Below are positions 1 through 10,298 of a stretch of 64,000 nt of DNA, piece by piece (position 1 is the first letter of the stretch; each line of letters opens with the position of its first letter). Source of the DNA: Glycine soja (taxonomy: Eukaryota; Streptophyta; Magnoliopsida; Fabales; Fabaceae); assembly GCF_004193775.1 (NCBI RefSeq), contig NC_041008.1, positions 17,441,731 to 17,505,730 of the forward strand. The letters are read 5' to 3'. A model generated the notes under the pieces. It ran no database searches, was not told the DNA's origin, and saw only the letters and a list, made by a program, of their open reading frames with translations. The position numbers and the translations under genes are program-made.

Positions 1-851
1 AAGCCAAAAGATGAATTCTAGAAGTTTGTCAATGCAAACAAGTATTTTCTTTCCTATTATCTTTTCGGTCTATATTTTCATGCATTATTCATCTTTACAT
101 TCTGTTAAGGGTTAGACACTCCGAAGAGGGTAACTTCTAAATAAGATAAGATTTAGAGAAAATATGCATGCGCATTAGTTTTAGGAGTTAGACACTCAGA
201 ATAGAGTAACTTCTAATAGAACAAAAAGAAAAGATTTCATAAGAAAGTTATTGATAGAATGATTATTTTATGCCCATGCATTCTTACAAACATCTAGAAT
301 TCATCCTTCATACTTGAGTCTTTGCAAAGGAATTTGGAAGATAGATAAATAAAATATGCTTATCATCCTAAGAAATCAAGGACAAGTAATTGAACAGGAT
401 GTGGGTAGAATAGAATCATCTAAATTGATAAAGAAAAATCATAAACTCGTACATCTTAGGTAAACAAAGCAGACCTGGTCCCAACATTATCACGTTATGA
501 TTTTACTTCTTTTTTCTTTTATTTTTGTCTTTTAATCTTCTTATCTTTCTTTATCTTATTCTTCATCTTTTATTTTTCTTTTCTTATCTTCTATTTTTTT
601 ATCTTTATCATCTTTTAATTTTAATATTTTATCCTCCATATCTTCTATTCTTATCTTTTATCTTTTCTTTTCTTTTAAATCTTTATCTTATCTATTATAT
701 TTTCTTATCTTTATTTTAAATTCTTTATCTATTTCTTTTTAATTGGGTTTGCATTAATCTAAGTACAAAAAAGTCCCTGTGGATTTGACACTCGGACTTC
801 CGAATACTTTACTACCTGTGACAATTTGGTACATTTGCCAACGAGTTAATA
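1..851 (+). repeat. 5' LTR (partial, cut by window start)
   Basis: Aligns with about 4705-5580 of the 3' LTR. It contains a long pyrimidine-rich stretch (about 500-730) made of ttatctttt-like words, also present in the other LTR copies. It ends in gttaata where the solo LTR at 19389 ends gttaaca, which places the boundary at 851, seven bases before the primer-binding site. Confidence 0.8.
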
Positions 852-857
852 AGTTTT

Positions 858-875
858 TGGTGTCGTTGCCAGGGA
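858..875 (+). other. Primer-binding site for tRNA-Asp
   Basis: The 18 bases tggtgtcgttgccaggga fit the complement of the 3' end of plant tRNA-Asp(GTC) with two differences, one C to T and one G to A. Position seven bases after the LTR end is right for a minus-strand primer site. The tRNA sequence used is from general knowledge. Confidence 0.75.
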
Positions 876-1073
876 CTTTATTTTTCGTACTTGATTATTT
901 GCATATTCCAATTTTAAAGCAATTAGTTTTCGCTTTTTATTTTTTTTTCTATTTCTTTTTTCTTTCTAAAAAAAATTTAAAAAAATATTAGAGTTTAATT
1001 TTTGTTCTGTGATAACGTGCACGATAGTTGTTTCTTTTGTACACAGTTCATATTCCTTCTTGAAGAACACATC

Positions 1074-2555
1074 ATGACAGAAAATCATCTACAGAGGAAG
1101 ACGCTAGAGGATTACTCTAGCCCTATTATACCTCAATACTTCACCAGCATAGCCAGACCAGAGGTGTAGGCGGCCAACTTCTCATATCCACATTCCCTCG
1201 TCCAGCTGATTCAAGGGAATCTATTTCACGACCTACTAAGTGAAGATCCGTACGCACATCTGGTCACATACATCGACATTTGCAACACGGTGAAGATAGC
1301 AGGAGTGCCAGAAAATGCCATCCGCATCAATCTATTCTCCTTCTCCTTGGCCGGTAAAGCAAAAATATGGCTTCACTCGTTTAAGGGGAATAGCTTGCGG
1401 ACATGGGAAGAAGTCGTAGAGAAGTTCTTGAAGAAATACTTCCCAGAGTCAAAGACTGTTGAAGGGAAGATGGAAATCTCTTCATTCCATCAATTTCCTA
1501 ACGAATCCCTCAGTGAGGCGCTCGACTGTTTCCACGGACTACTCAGGTAGACGCCTACACATGGGTACAGTGAACCGATGCAACTAAACATCTTCATAGA
1601 TGGCCTACGACCACAATCAAAACATATATTGGATGCATCAACAGGAGGGAAGATCAAGCTAAAAACACTGGAGGAGGCAATGGAACTCAAAGAAAACATG
1701 GCGGCTAGTGATCACGCCATTCTTTGTGATCGCACATATGCACCAACAAAGAGAATCCTTCTAGAACTCACCACTCAAGATGAAACCTTAGCTCAGAACA
1801 AGCTATTGTCCCGACAAATAGAAGCCCTAACAAAGACCCTCAGCAAGCTTCCACAATAATTACAAGCGGTAAGTCCTTCTCATTCTTCTATTATGCAGGT
1901 AGGGGGATGCCACATATGTGGAGGAACACATGAGCCTGGGCAATGCGCAGTCCAACAAGATCCTTCCAGGGAAGTAAACTACATAGGCATACTAAATCGC
2001 CATGGATTCCAAGGGTACCACCAGGAAAGATCGTCAGGATTCAATCATGACCCACCAGGATTCAACCAAAGGAGAACTTTTACACAAGGCTCAAGCTGGA
2101 AGAGTCAAGGGAATCAATACAACAAGGAGCACAAGAGTCAGCCGCCCTATCAGCATCCTAGCCAGGGGCCGAGTCATCAAGATAAGCCCACTAACATAAA
2201 AGAATTGCTAATACAGTTCAAGCAGGAAACAAGGTCACATCAGAAGAGTATTGATGTAGTAATTCAGAATTTGGAAGTTCAAATAAGCCAATTAGCTCAA
2301 GAAAAAGCTGAAAGGACCACTAGAACTTTCGGGTGCAACACAGAGAAAAACCCAAAGGAAGAGAGCAAGGCAGTTCTAACTAGAAGCCAGAAGAGAGCAC
2401 AAGAGGAGGGTGAAGTAGAAGAAGACCAATCTGAGGAAGGAAGGACAAACAGAGATGAAGAGAAAGAAGAAGAAGGAGAAAAGAAGGAAGAGGAAGAAAA
2501 AAGTGAGGAGAAAGCACAACAATGGGAGAACCACTCACAAGTAGAAATTCAATAA
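1074..2555 (+). pseudogene. gag pseudogene with three in-frame stop codons
   Basis: One reading frame runs from ATG 1074 to TAA 2553-2555, interrupted by TAG 1167-1169, TAG 1548-1550 and TAA 1857-1859 with no frameshift. In order it shows a retrotransposon gag core (about 1200-1860, with the words AKIWLHSF and FLKKYFPESKT), then a zinc knuckle of the form CX2CX3HX4C (CHICGGTHEPGQC at about 1908-1946), and a highly acidic Glu/Lys-rich tail (about 2400-2550). The knuckle spacing is one residue shorter than the usual retroviral form, as in other plant Athila/Tat gags. Stops of the CAG-to-TAG or CAA-to-TAA kind fit C-to-T decay of a methylated element. It would encode the capsid-nucleocapsid protein if intact. 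Confidence 0.85.
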
Positions 2556-3554
2556 GAAAGTATTCTCCAAGTCAATACCCCTCCTCATCAACTAATTGTC
2601 AAGGAAGAAAGGCATAGAGAACATACGAAAGCCTTAAGTGTCACTTTTTCCTTGATCGCTACCACTTCTCTTGCATTAACGTGGAAGATGCTTCCAGAAT
2701 ACACGAGTTTCATGGTGTCTTTAGCTAAAAGGCGAAAATGCAAGGAGGATGTGTTCTACGTGACCTTCATGCCACTTTGAAGGCATTTGACTCGTCAAGC
2801 TAATGACGTTAAAGAAGCGCTTACTGGGAGGCAACCCAAGATTTCTTACCTTATCTAGCTTTTAGTTAATCGTATTTTTTTTTAGCATAGTTGTGTTATT
2901 TCTTTTCTTTATTTTGATTTTGTGCATTTTAATTTCAGCAATTTAATTCCAGTAGTTTAAATCTAGTCATTGAATAAAAATTGCATGATATTTGTGAAGT
3001 CATTATTTAGGCTTTTTCTGAAGGATTCGACACTTGAAATGCTGCATGACAATTGTGAAAATATTGGTTTCCTGGAAGCAAGAGTCAATCAAACAGTGGA
3101 ACATGAATCACAAAGAGAGAAAAGGTTAGCTTGATGGAAAGAGATCATGGTCCGGTAAGCCGATAACTTTATCTTGTCCCGGTGAGTTGTGCGAACTTAA
3201 TTATGAGAGAATGTCTGTTTTTAAATTCCTAATTTTGCATCATTCTTAGACTCTTAGATTATTTGCATAAGGTGGATATGATCAAGGCATGTTTCTTTTT
3301 ATTTTAGCCACTCAGCCAAAAAGCCAATCTGTGATGAATTTATCCCTTGCACCCTTGTTGAGCCAAAAGTAATAATGATTTATTTGAATAAACCCCTGAG
3401 CCTAATTTTGATATCCTTGACCTTGTTTTAGGGTTCTAAGAGAGCATAAGGGTTTCAAGTTATGATAAGTCCTAAATTTGGGGGATTGCTAATGGAATTT
3501 GCCTAAAAAAAGCAGCACACAATAGGGCACCCTCAAAAGCTTGTAAGCCCAAAT

Positions 3555-3735
3555 TATTCTTATAAAAAAAAAAGATTGCAAAATAAGGGCAGAAAAAAAG
3601 AGGTGCCATAAGTGCTAAGGTTAAAAAAAAAGATTGCAAAGGGCAGAAAAAAAAAGAGGTACCATAAGTGCTAAGGTTAAAAAAAAAACTTTGAAATAAG
3701 GGCATAAAATGACAGGTGTCATAAGTGCCAAGAAG
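3555..3735 (+). repeat. A-rich imperfect tandem repeat, about three copies of 55-60 bp
   Basis: The units contain aagggcagaaaaaa followed by ccataagtgctaaggtt and are separated by poly-A runs. The third copy is more diverged (ggcataaaatgacaggtg). The repeat lies inside the retrotransposon interior. Confidence 0.7.
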
Positions 3736-4224
3736 AAAGGCTAAAAAATAAATAAGCCTAGGCAGGAAATAAGTGAAATTTTTTCTAATGATGCATGCTC
3801 TCTTATAATACTAAGTTTTTGAAATCCCAGGAAAATCATGATTTCTTGTTTAGCCAGGCCCTGTTACAAGCCAATAAAAGTTCTTAGTGATCCACCAAGT
3901 GTAAGTAAGAATAGATTTAACTGAGATGAAGTGCAAATTTAGGAATCTTAATTGCAGATCGTAAAATTTCAAACACTCACCCCAGACACATGTGCGTAGA
4001 GAGAAACACTACCCTTGTGAGGAAAGTGAGGCAAGCCAACTTGATTAATTTTCGATACTAACTATTTTCATCTCGATGTTGTTTGTGCTTCCATTGTGAG
4101 ATTATGGCAAATGCAGAAAAAACCAGTTGAAAGAATTTTAAAAAAATTGCAACTCTTGAAAGTGTTGGAGTATTCAGAGTCTGCTTTCATTCTTGTTTTT
4201 GCTTGAGGACAAGCAAAGTTTTTA

Positions 4225-4236
4225 TTTGGGGGATTT
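4225..4236 (+). other. Polypurine tract and 3' LTR junction
   Basis: The sequence atttgggggatt sits directly before the LTR start TGATAACTGC at 4237, the expected place for the plus-strand primer. Confidence 0.6.
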
Positions 4237-5580
4237 TGATAACTGCTAAATATGAGTTTTTTTATAATAAAAATATATTGAAAATATCTTTGAAAATATT
4301 TATTTAGTAGTTATTCTTATATTAAATGATAAGAATTGATATTTTTCTTATTTATGGCTTGTAGATATGAAAATGAGAGATTAAAAGAGAAAAAGATCGA
4401 AAAATATCTAAAATATTAGGAAGTCTCAAGAAGATATGATTAAAAGTAAAACAAATCCAAAAGATATAAAAAATATCAAAAAGGAAGATTTCTAGCATCA
4501 TGTCCAAGTCCACTACAACAACTATAAAAAAAGAGTCAAGTCAATTAGAAAAACACACCACAGAACCTCCTATAGTAGGGGTTTCATTTACTCCATTTCT
4601 TTCATTTCTCTTATCCCATCAGTTCTTATACTCCATCCATTGTAAAGCCCTCAAATAGCCATGAGTGGTTAAACCCCTAGTTAGGTCCTAACAGGCCTAA
4701 GAAACTAAAAGATGTATTGTACATTTCATATTTGTCAATGTAAACAGGTGTTTTCTTTCCTATTATCTTTTCTGTTTATATTTTCATGCATTATTCATCT
4801 TTATATTTTGTTAGGAGTTAGTCGCTCCAGAGAAGGTAACTTCTAAATAAGATTTAGAGAAAATATGCATGCATTAGTTTTAGGGGTTAGACATTCGGAA
4901 GAGGGTAACATCTAATAGAACAAAAAGAAATGATTTCATAAGAAAGTCATTGCTAGACATAGAATGATTATTTTTTGCCCATGCATTCTTGCAAACTAGA
5001 ATTCATCCTTCATGCATTCTATTTGTTGAGTCTTTGCAAAGGAATTGGGAAGATAGATAAATAAAATAGGCTTATCATCCTGAGAAATTAAGGACAAGTA
5101 ATTGAACAAATGTGGATAGAATAAAATCATCTAAATTGATAAAAAAAAATCATAAATTCATACATCCTAGCTAAACAAGACAGGATAGGTCCCAACATTA
5201 TCACGTTTTGGTTTTATTTCTTTTTTCTTCTATTTTTATCTTTTAATCTTCTTATCTTTCTTTATCTTATTCTTCATCTTTTATTTTTCTTTTCTTATCT
5301 TATTTTTTTATCTTCTATTTTTTTAATCTTTATCATCTTTTAATTATAATATTTTATCTTCTATTCTTATCTTTAAATCTTTTATCTTTTCTTTTCTTTC
5401 AAATCTTTATCTTATCTACTATATTTTCTTATCTTTATTTTAAATTCTTTATCTATATATTACTTTTAAATTGGGTTTGCATTAATCTAAGTACAAACAA
5501 ACTCCCTATGGATCCGACACTCGGACTTCTGAGTACTTTACTACTTGTGACAATTTGGTACACTTGCCAACGAGTTAATA
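4237..5580 (+). repeat. 3' LTR, 1344 bp
   Basis: Starts TGATAACTGCTAAATATGAG and ends gagttaata, matching the solo LTR at 18149-19389 (TGATAACTACTAAATATGAG ... gagttaaca) along its length, and the 5' LTR over 1-851. It contains the same pyrimidine-rich tract (about 5215-5470). The ends TG...TA instead of TG...CA are explained by one C-to-T change. Confidence 0.85.
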
Positions 5581-7643
5581 ATGAAAATGTTTGGTTTTAT
5601 TTAAAAAATGATATTTTTTACACTTATTATTATGAAACAGACCTTTAAATGTGCTAATAGGTATGGCAGGCTTATACATAGGTCGGCCCAGCCTATAAAT
5701 AGGCTTGTGACGAATAACAGGTTCAGACTTGGACTATGAAAATATAAAACAAATTATACGAGACTTATATAGTTCATATGACATATATGTTCGAGCTTGA
5801 TGGAGAGTGTTAGATTACATTACATAATCTTTTATTTAGTATTGATAGAAATCAGTTGTTATAATTCCTATTAATCAAAAATTGATTGATCATATAACCA
5901 ATATTGATTTTGTTTCTCTATTATAAGCAAGGATCATGCATGATCATCTAATACACACAACATTATAGTAAAACATTGTTATAGCAACTTCAAAACACAC
6001 TTCACAATTCAAGGTCAAATAAAAACATGTAAAGGCAAAAGAAATACAAGGATTTACTACTAGTTTGTCCTAATCATTGATACTACATCCAATGCTTGAC
6101 AATTCACCAAAGTTTTACTATTTTTCACAAAGATACAAGTATTATTTTTGCAAGCTACTTCTATCTTCACTCAAGTAATTTTTACATTAGTCTTTCTAAT
6201 CTAACAAACCAAGTATATTTCTTTTTCTTACCAAGTCACTTTTGGCTCTCACAAATCAAAGGATTTGTTTAAAGCTCAAGTGAACGATGACTATCATATC
6301 ATCTTACAAGCGAATATACAAATTTAGCTCATAGTCTAACTCTCAATATTTTCAAGGTGCATTGAGAACATTTTAGAACACAAAAACTATTACAAGAATT
6401 TGAAAGCTTATGAAATAATGCTTGTTCAAGTTCGTAATTTCAACTCTTCAAATCTTTTTTAGACTTGAAGAGGAAGTAATTGTTATCTCTAAATCGCCTT
6501 CTCCTTTTGCCAATTGATCGTCTGTTGGTACATTAAATGTTTATCACCAACTTGTCAATTATTATCATAAAGTATTATGCATATCTTCCTTGAGGGGCAC
6601 TTCATATCTTCTCCACCAGGGGTCAAATGACTTTTGTACATCAATACGCTACAACTAGCTTTCGGGCACATCTTTCAATGGAATAAGTAGCCTTATCATT
6701 GGACTTCACTCTTTCTCTTTGTTTTACAACATATCCTATGAAGAATGAATGAACATTCCCTGCATAAAAGATCAAATGATTAGAGCATTAAAATGATAAT
6801 AAATGTTACAAACTTCTGTTTATTATTTTTTAATCCATTAGACGCAAACTCAACACATTATGGTATGTTTGTCATTAAACATGAACTTTAAAATTTAATA
6901 TTTATTTGCATCAAACCAAAATAATTGAAGGTATTAATTTGTCTTATGACTCAATAAATTATAAGATCATAGGGAAATTCAATGAAAAGAAATGAAAATA
7001 CCTACGTAGGAAATTAAGCAAATGTTACAAGTATATTGTGACTTTTAAATATGTTTTAATTTCTATAAACATGATATTTTGGTTTTAATCCTTAAAAAAA
7101 TAATAGTTTTGATTCTCAAAAATTTAACTTTTTTTACATGATCTATATCATCATTTAGCAATAACGTGACATACATCTTGACATGTTACATTAGATCGTC
7201 CTAAGATGGCATGTGACATGTGTCCATCATTAATAGATTATGATAGGAACTATTTACAAAAATTCTAAAATTTATAAGAATAAAAATGAAACAAAAAAAT
7301 TAAAGGACTAAAAAAAATGGAAAAGAACATCCCATCACGAATAAATGTCCATGAAAATTTATCTTCCCCTAAGAAGTGGCGATAAAGGATAACGCTTGTA
7401 GTCCCTATACCTAGAAATTACTCCTTTTAGCCAACCCTCCACCCCACCCCACCCCCACATATACTTAAACATGTTTTTTGGTTTCTCAACTATTTCAAAT
7501 TTTGATTGTGTGTAATAATTAATTTTTTAATGTTATCCTTAATTATTAATTAAAATAAAATATTATGAATCATTTTAAATTTAACTACATATTTATAAAG
7601 AAAATGCTTAATGTTATGACTTATGAGCCCATCTCGTATGAAA
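5581..7643. other. Intergenic, no gene seen
   Basis: AT-rich sequence with no convincing coding region on either strand. Around 5660-5710 there is text resembling the aggcctata words of the MITE at 7652, perhaps a decayed relative. Confidence 0.6.
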
Positions 7644-7651
7644 GATACGAA

Positions 7652-7823
7652 TAGGGGTGGGAATAGGTCAGGTCGGTCTACAGGAGCCTACGACCTGACC
7701 TATATAAAGTCTGGTCTAAACTGGCCTATTTAATTAAAATGATAGGCTCAGACTTTTGTAAAAGCCTATTAAATTAAATAGACCAGGTTTAGGCTTATTA
7801 AAAAGCCTTATAAGCCTGATAGG

Positions 7824-7878
<55 letters not shown>

Positions 7879-8310
7879 TTTTGGGTACCAATATATTATA
7901 TTATTTTTTGGGTACCAATATATAATATTATTTTTTGGATACAATTAATTTTTTTTTAACTATTAGACTTTAATTACACATTATTGCTCCATAACTTCTA
8001 TTCCTATAATCAAGGACTTTAATTACAATTTAGGTCTGAGTCATGTGCCCTTTTATATTTCTCATTTTGATTGACTTTCCTTTTTCTTTAACTTTCCTAT
8101 TACGTTCCTACTCCATAAAATATTAAATATTTATTGTGAAATAGACTTTTAAAAAGACTATCAGGCCAGACCAGGCTTTTAAAAAGGTCAGGTCGAGTCA
8201 AAATAAAAGTCTTTGATAGACTATAGACCAAGCTCAGGCCTCAAAGATTCATCGTAGGCTAGGCTCAGGCCTTTCAAAGTCTGGTCTGACCTGACCTATT
8301 CCCACCCCTA
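7652..8310. mobile_element. hAT-type MITE, 659 bp
   Basis: The left end taggggtgggaataggtcag and the right end, read on the other strand, are the same for at least 23 bases. The flanks are gatacgaa (7644-7651) and gacacgaa (8311-8318), an 8-bp target duplication with one difference, which is the hAT signature. The interior holds an (AT)n run and repeated aggcc/ggcct words but no transposase, so it is non-autonomous. Confidence 0.85.
7825..7875. repeat. (AT)n microsatellite inside the MITE
   Basis: About 51 bases of uninterrupted alternating A and T. Confidence 0.95.
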
Positions 8311-8318
8311 GACACGAA

Positions 8319-9470
8319 TGACGAAAACTTTATCTTCAATTTCAATTCCAACAAAAGCCACATTTTTAATGTGTTCCAATTTCAATAGAATCATTTATTG
8401 GCTTGTGTTTCCATTTCAATAGAAGATCAGTTACAATTCACTTGAAGACCCAGAATTCCCTTCCCCACTTGACTTTCTTGAGTGTCACCGAATAATGTGT
8501 ATAACAAGTCAACTTTACTCTAACCCCTCACACCGAATAATGTATAGCATATCATAAACGAGCCAACTTTGCTCTCACCTCCCACTATCATTCATGTGTG
8601 CTCGTCAGACAAAAAGACTTTCATAGATATAATGGGATTAAATGTCCTCAATCAGAATATCAAAAGCAGAGGAGAAAGCATTTGGTGAAAAGAAATTCAT
8701 ATGCATTTGAAGGTGGGAATGTGATGATTCTTCCAAATTTAGATTAAGGAAAAATAAAGCCTCATGTTGGTAATTGGTGGAGGCATCAATGGCCTTGTTT
8801 CGTATGGAGGTGATAGAAGTGACAAGGTGCACTGGTCGTGACTGTATTGTAGTGTGGATGACGAAGAAGATAATTTTGTTAAAGGGTCTGTCATTTTTAA
8901 AAAAATAAATAAAATAAAAACTCATTACGGGACAAAAAAGAGTTTGTGCACTTTCGTGTCAAGAGTTTTTATAAAGTATAACACTGCTATATTTATAAAA
9001 GCATCACATTCTATTATTATTATTATTATTCGTAAAATATATTTTAAATAACTAATTATAGAAAAAAAATCAAGAATAAGAATATCAAAGTTTACTAAGA
9101 AGAAACTAAATGAACATATCCAATACAAATCTTTTAACACATGCGTCATACAAAACATAATAAAAGATGCATAAAACATAAACTAACTTTCAAACATTGG
9201 GAGGTACAAAACCACACTAATCCTCCTCCATGTAAGCAACTCCATGTTTTAAGCTCTAAGTTCTTCCCATAATAATGTTCAACTGATTAACATGTAAAAA
9301 CATGAGACTTAAAGGAATCTCAAAGTCTCTCTCTTTTCTATTTTCTTAATACTTATAATCAGTGTTCTTAACCCGTCATGTTATCATTACTATTTATTGA
9401 AATCATACCTTAATCTTTACTTAAACACTTAGAGTTAGCCACCTTGCCCAAATCTAAGGTCACTAGGGCA
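8319..9470. other. Intergenic, no gene seen
   Basis: Short open frames at 8638-9179 on both strands have low-complexity content and no domain. A short (ATT)n run lies at about 9011-9030. Confidence 0.6.
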
Positions 9471-10298
9471 CTAAGATCTTGTCTCCATGCTCAAACGTCT
9501 TGGGATGTATACATTATGATAGTAATTTATCATGCACTTCATGGATTTGGATGGAAATTGCACCATGGTGAGCTTCCAAAGATTCGTGCCATTTGATAAC
9601 ATATTTAATTTTGACAGAGATTCAAATTCCTTCTGCTCTTCCAATGTTCATGACTTTGAAACATCTTCGCCCATCTCATCAAACTTCCAACTCGAAAAAG
9701 TTGCTCCAATCTCCAATTTCAAGAGTTCTCTTGCTTCCCTAATATGTAGTTTAACACAATCAATTGATCCTGGAAATTCACATGAGCATGAATCACACCT
9801 ACCTCCCCCAACATCGTTTGTTTTGTTTTCGCTAATATTAGGCATAGGCCAAAGTTGGATGCCCATTAACTTTAAACTATCATCATTATGTTGTATATTG
9901 GTTCTGTCTTCCCACGTTGGAACTTCAGCTTGAAAACGAGGTCCGATAGGAATAACTGGCCTTGGAATATGATTATCCTCGAAGGATAGGTTGTTTTGTG
10001 ATTGATTGAGTTCCACATCTTCATTTTTTAAGCATGATGAATGTGAATTCTCATTTGAATTGTCAAAATCTTCATTGACCAGTGATTCTAATGCTTTCAA
10101 GTGTCCTTGTTTCATTGGGTTTAGCCCTTCAACAAACTCATCAGGGTCACCTAGTTGAGTATAATCTTGCCTACAGATATTGTAATATTCCACTTTCTCA
10201 TTTTGGATGGCATTTCTATTTCCACGTTTCTCTTTGGTGATAAATGCAATAGTAGTGAACTTATCACCATTCATATACTGGTAAAATTTTCTCTTCTT
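9471..10298 (-). pseudogene. ELM2-SANT (MYB-like) domain protein, pseudogene or exon fragment
   Basis: Read on the minus strand, an exon-like segment starts after a CAG acceptor near 10298, gives KRKFYQYMNGDKF, then an ELM2 domain (IPIGPRFQAEVPTW at about 9960-9915, then LWPMP, FPGSIDCVKLHIREARELL and FSSWKFDEMGEDV). The frame stops at TGA 9648-9650, directly before TLEEQKEFESL; the family has WTLEEQ here, so TGG has probably become TGA. The same frame then reads through a SANT-like domain (LWKLTM, SMKCMINYYHNVYIPRR) to TAG 9471-9473. Intact relatives are nuclear proteins that join chromatin-modifying complexes. No start exon was found. A single nonsense change in an otherwise clean frame suggests recent inactivation. 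Confidence 0.75.

Larger units (their letters stand above)
2556..4236 (+). other. Non-coding interior of the gag-only element
   Basis: No pol domain is visible. A short open stretch after gag (about 2640-2780) is followed by the word ggaggcaaccc near 2828, typical of the 3' non-coding part of this clade. The rest is AT-rich with an A-rich tandem repeat and ends in the polypurine tract. Confidence 0.6.
1..5580 (+). mobile_element. Ty3-type LTR retrotransposon with gag only (Athila/Tat-like, non-autonomous), 5' end outside window
   Basis: Sequence 1-851 matches the second half of 4237-5580, so these are the two LTRs; the 5' LTR starts before the window. A primer-binding site follows the first LTR and a polypurine tract precedes the second. 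The 3.4-kb interior codes only for a broken gag; I find no protease, RT, RNase H or integrase motif in any frame. The interior after gag carries the motif ggaggcaaccc near 2828, which I recall from plant Athila/Tat-type elements. Gag plus complete cis signals without pol fits a non-autonomous, gag-bearing element (TR-GAG type) or an internal deletion derivative. No 3' target duplication can be checked because the left flank is missing. Confidence 0.85.

Noticed and set aside
525..719. Open frame of 64 codons rich in Leu, Phe, Tyr
   Set aside because: It is the pyrimidine-rich tract of the LTR, repeated in the other LTR copies, not a gene.
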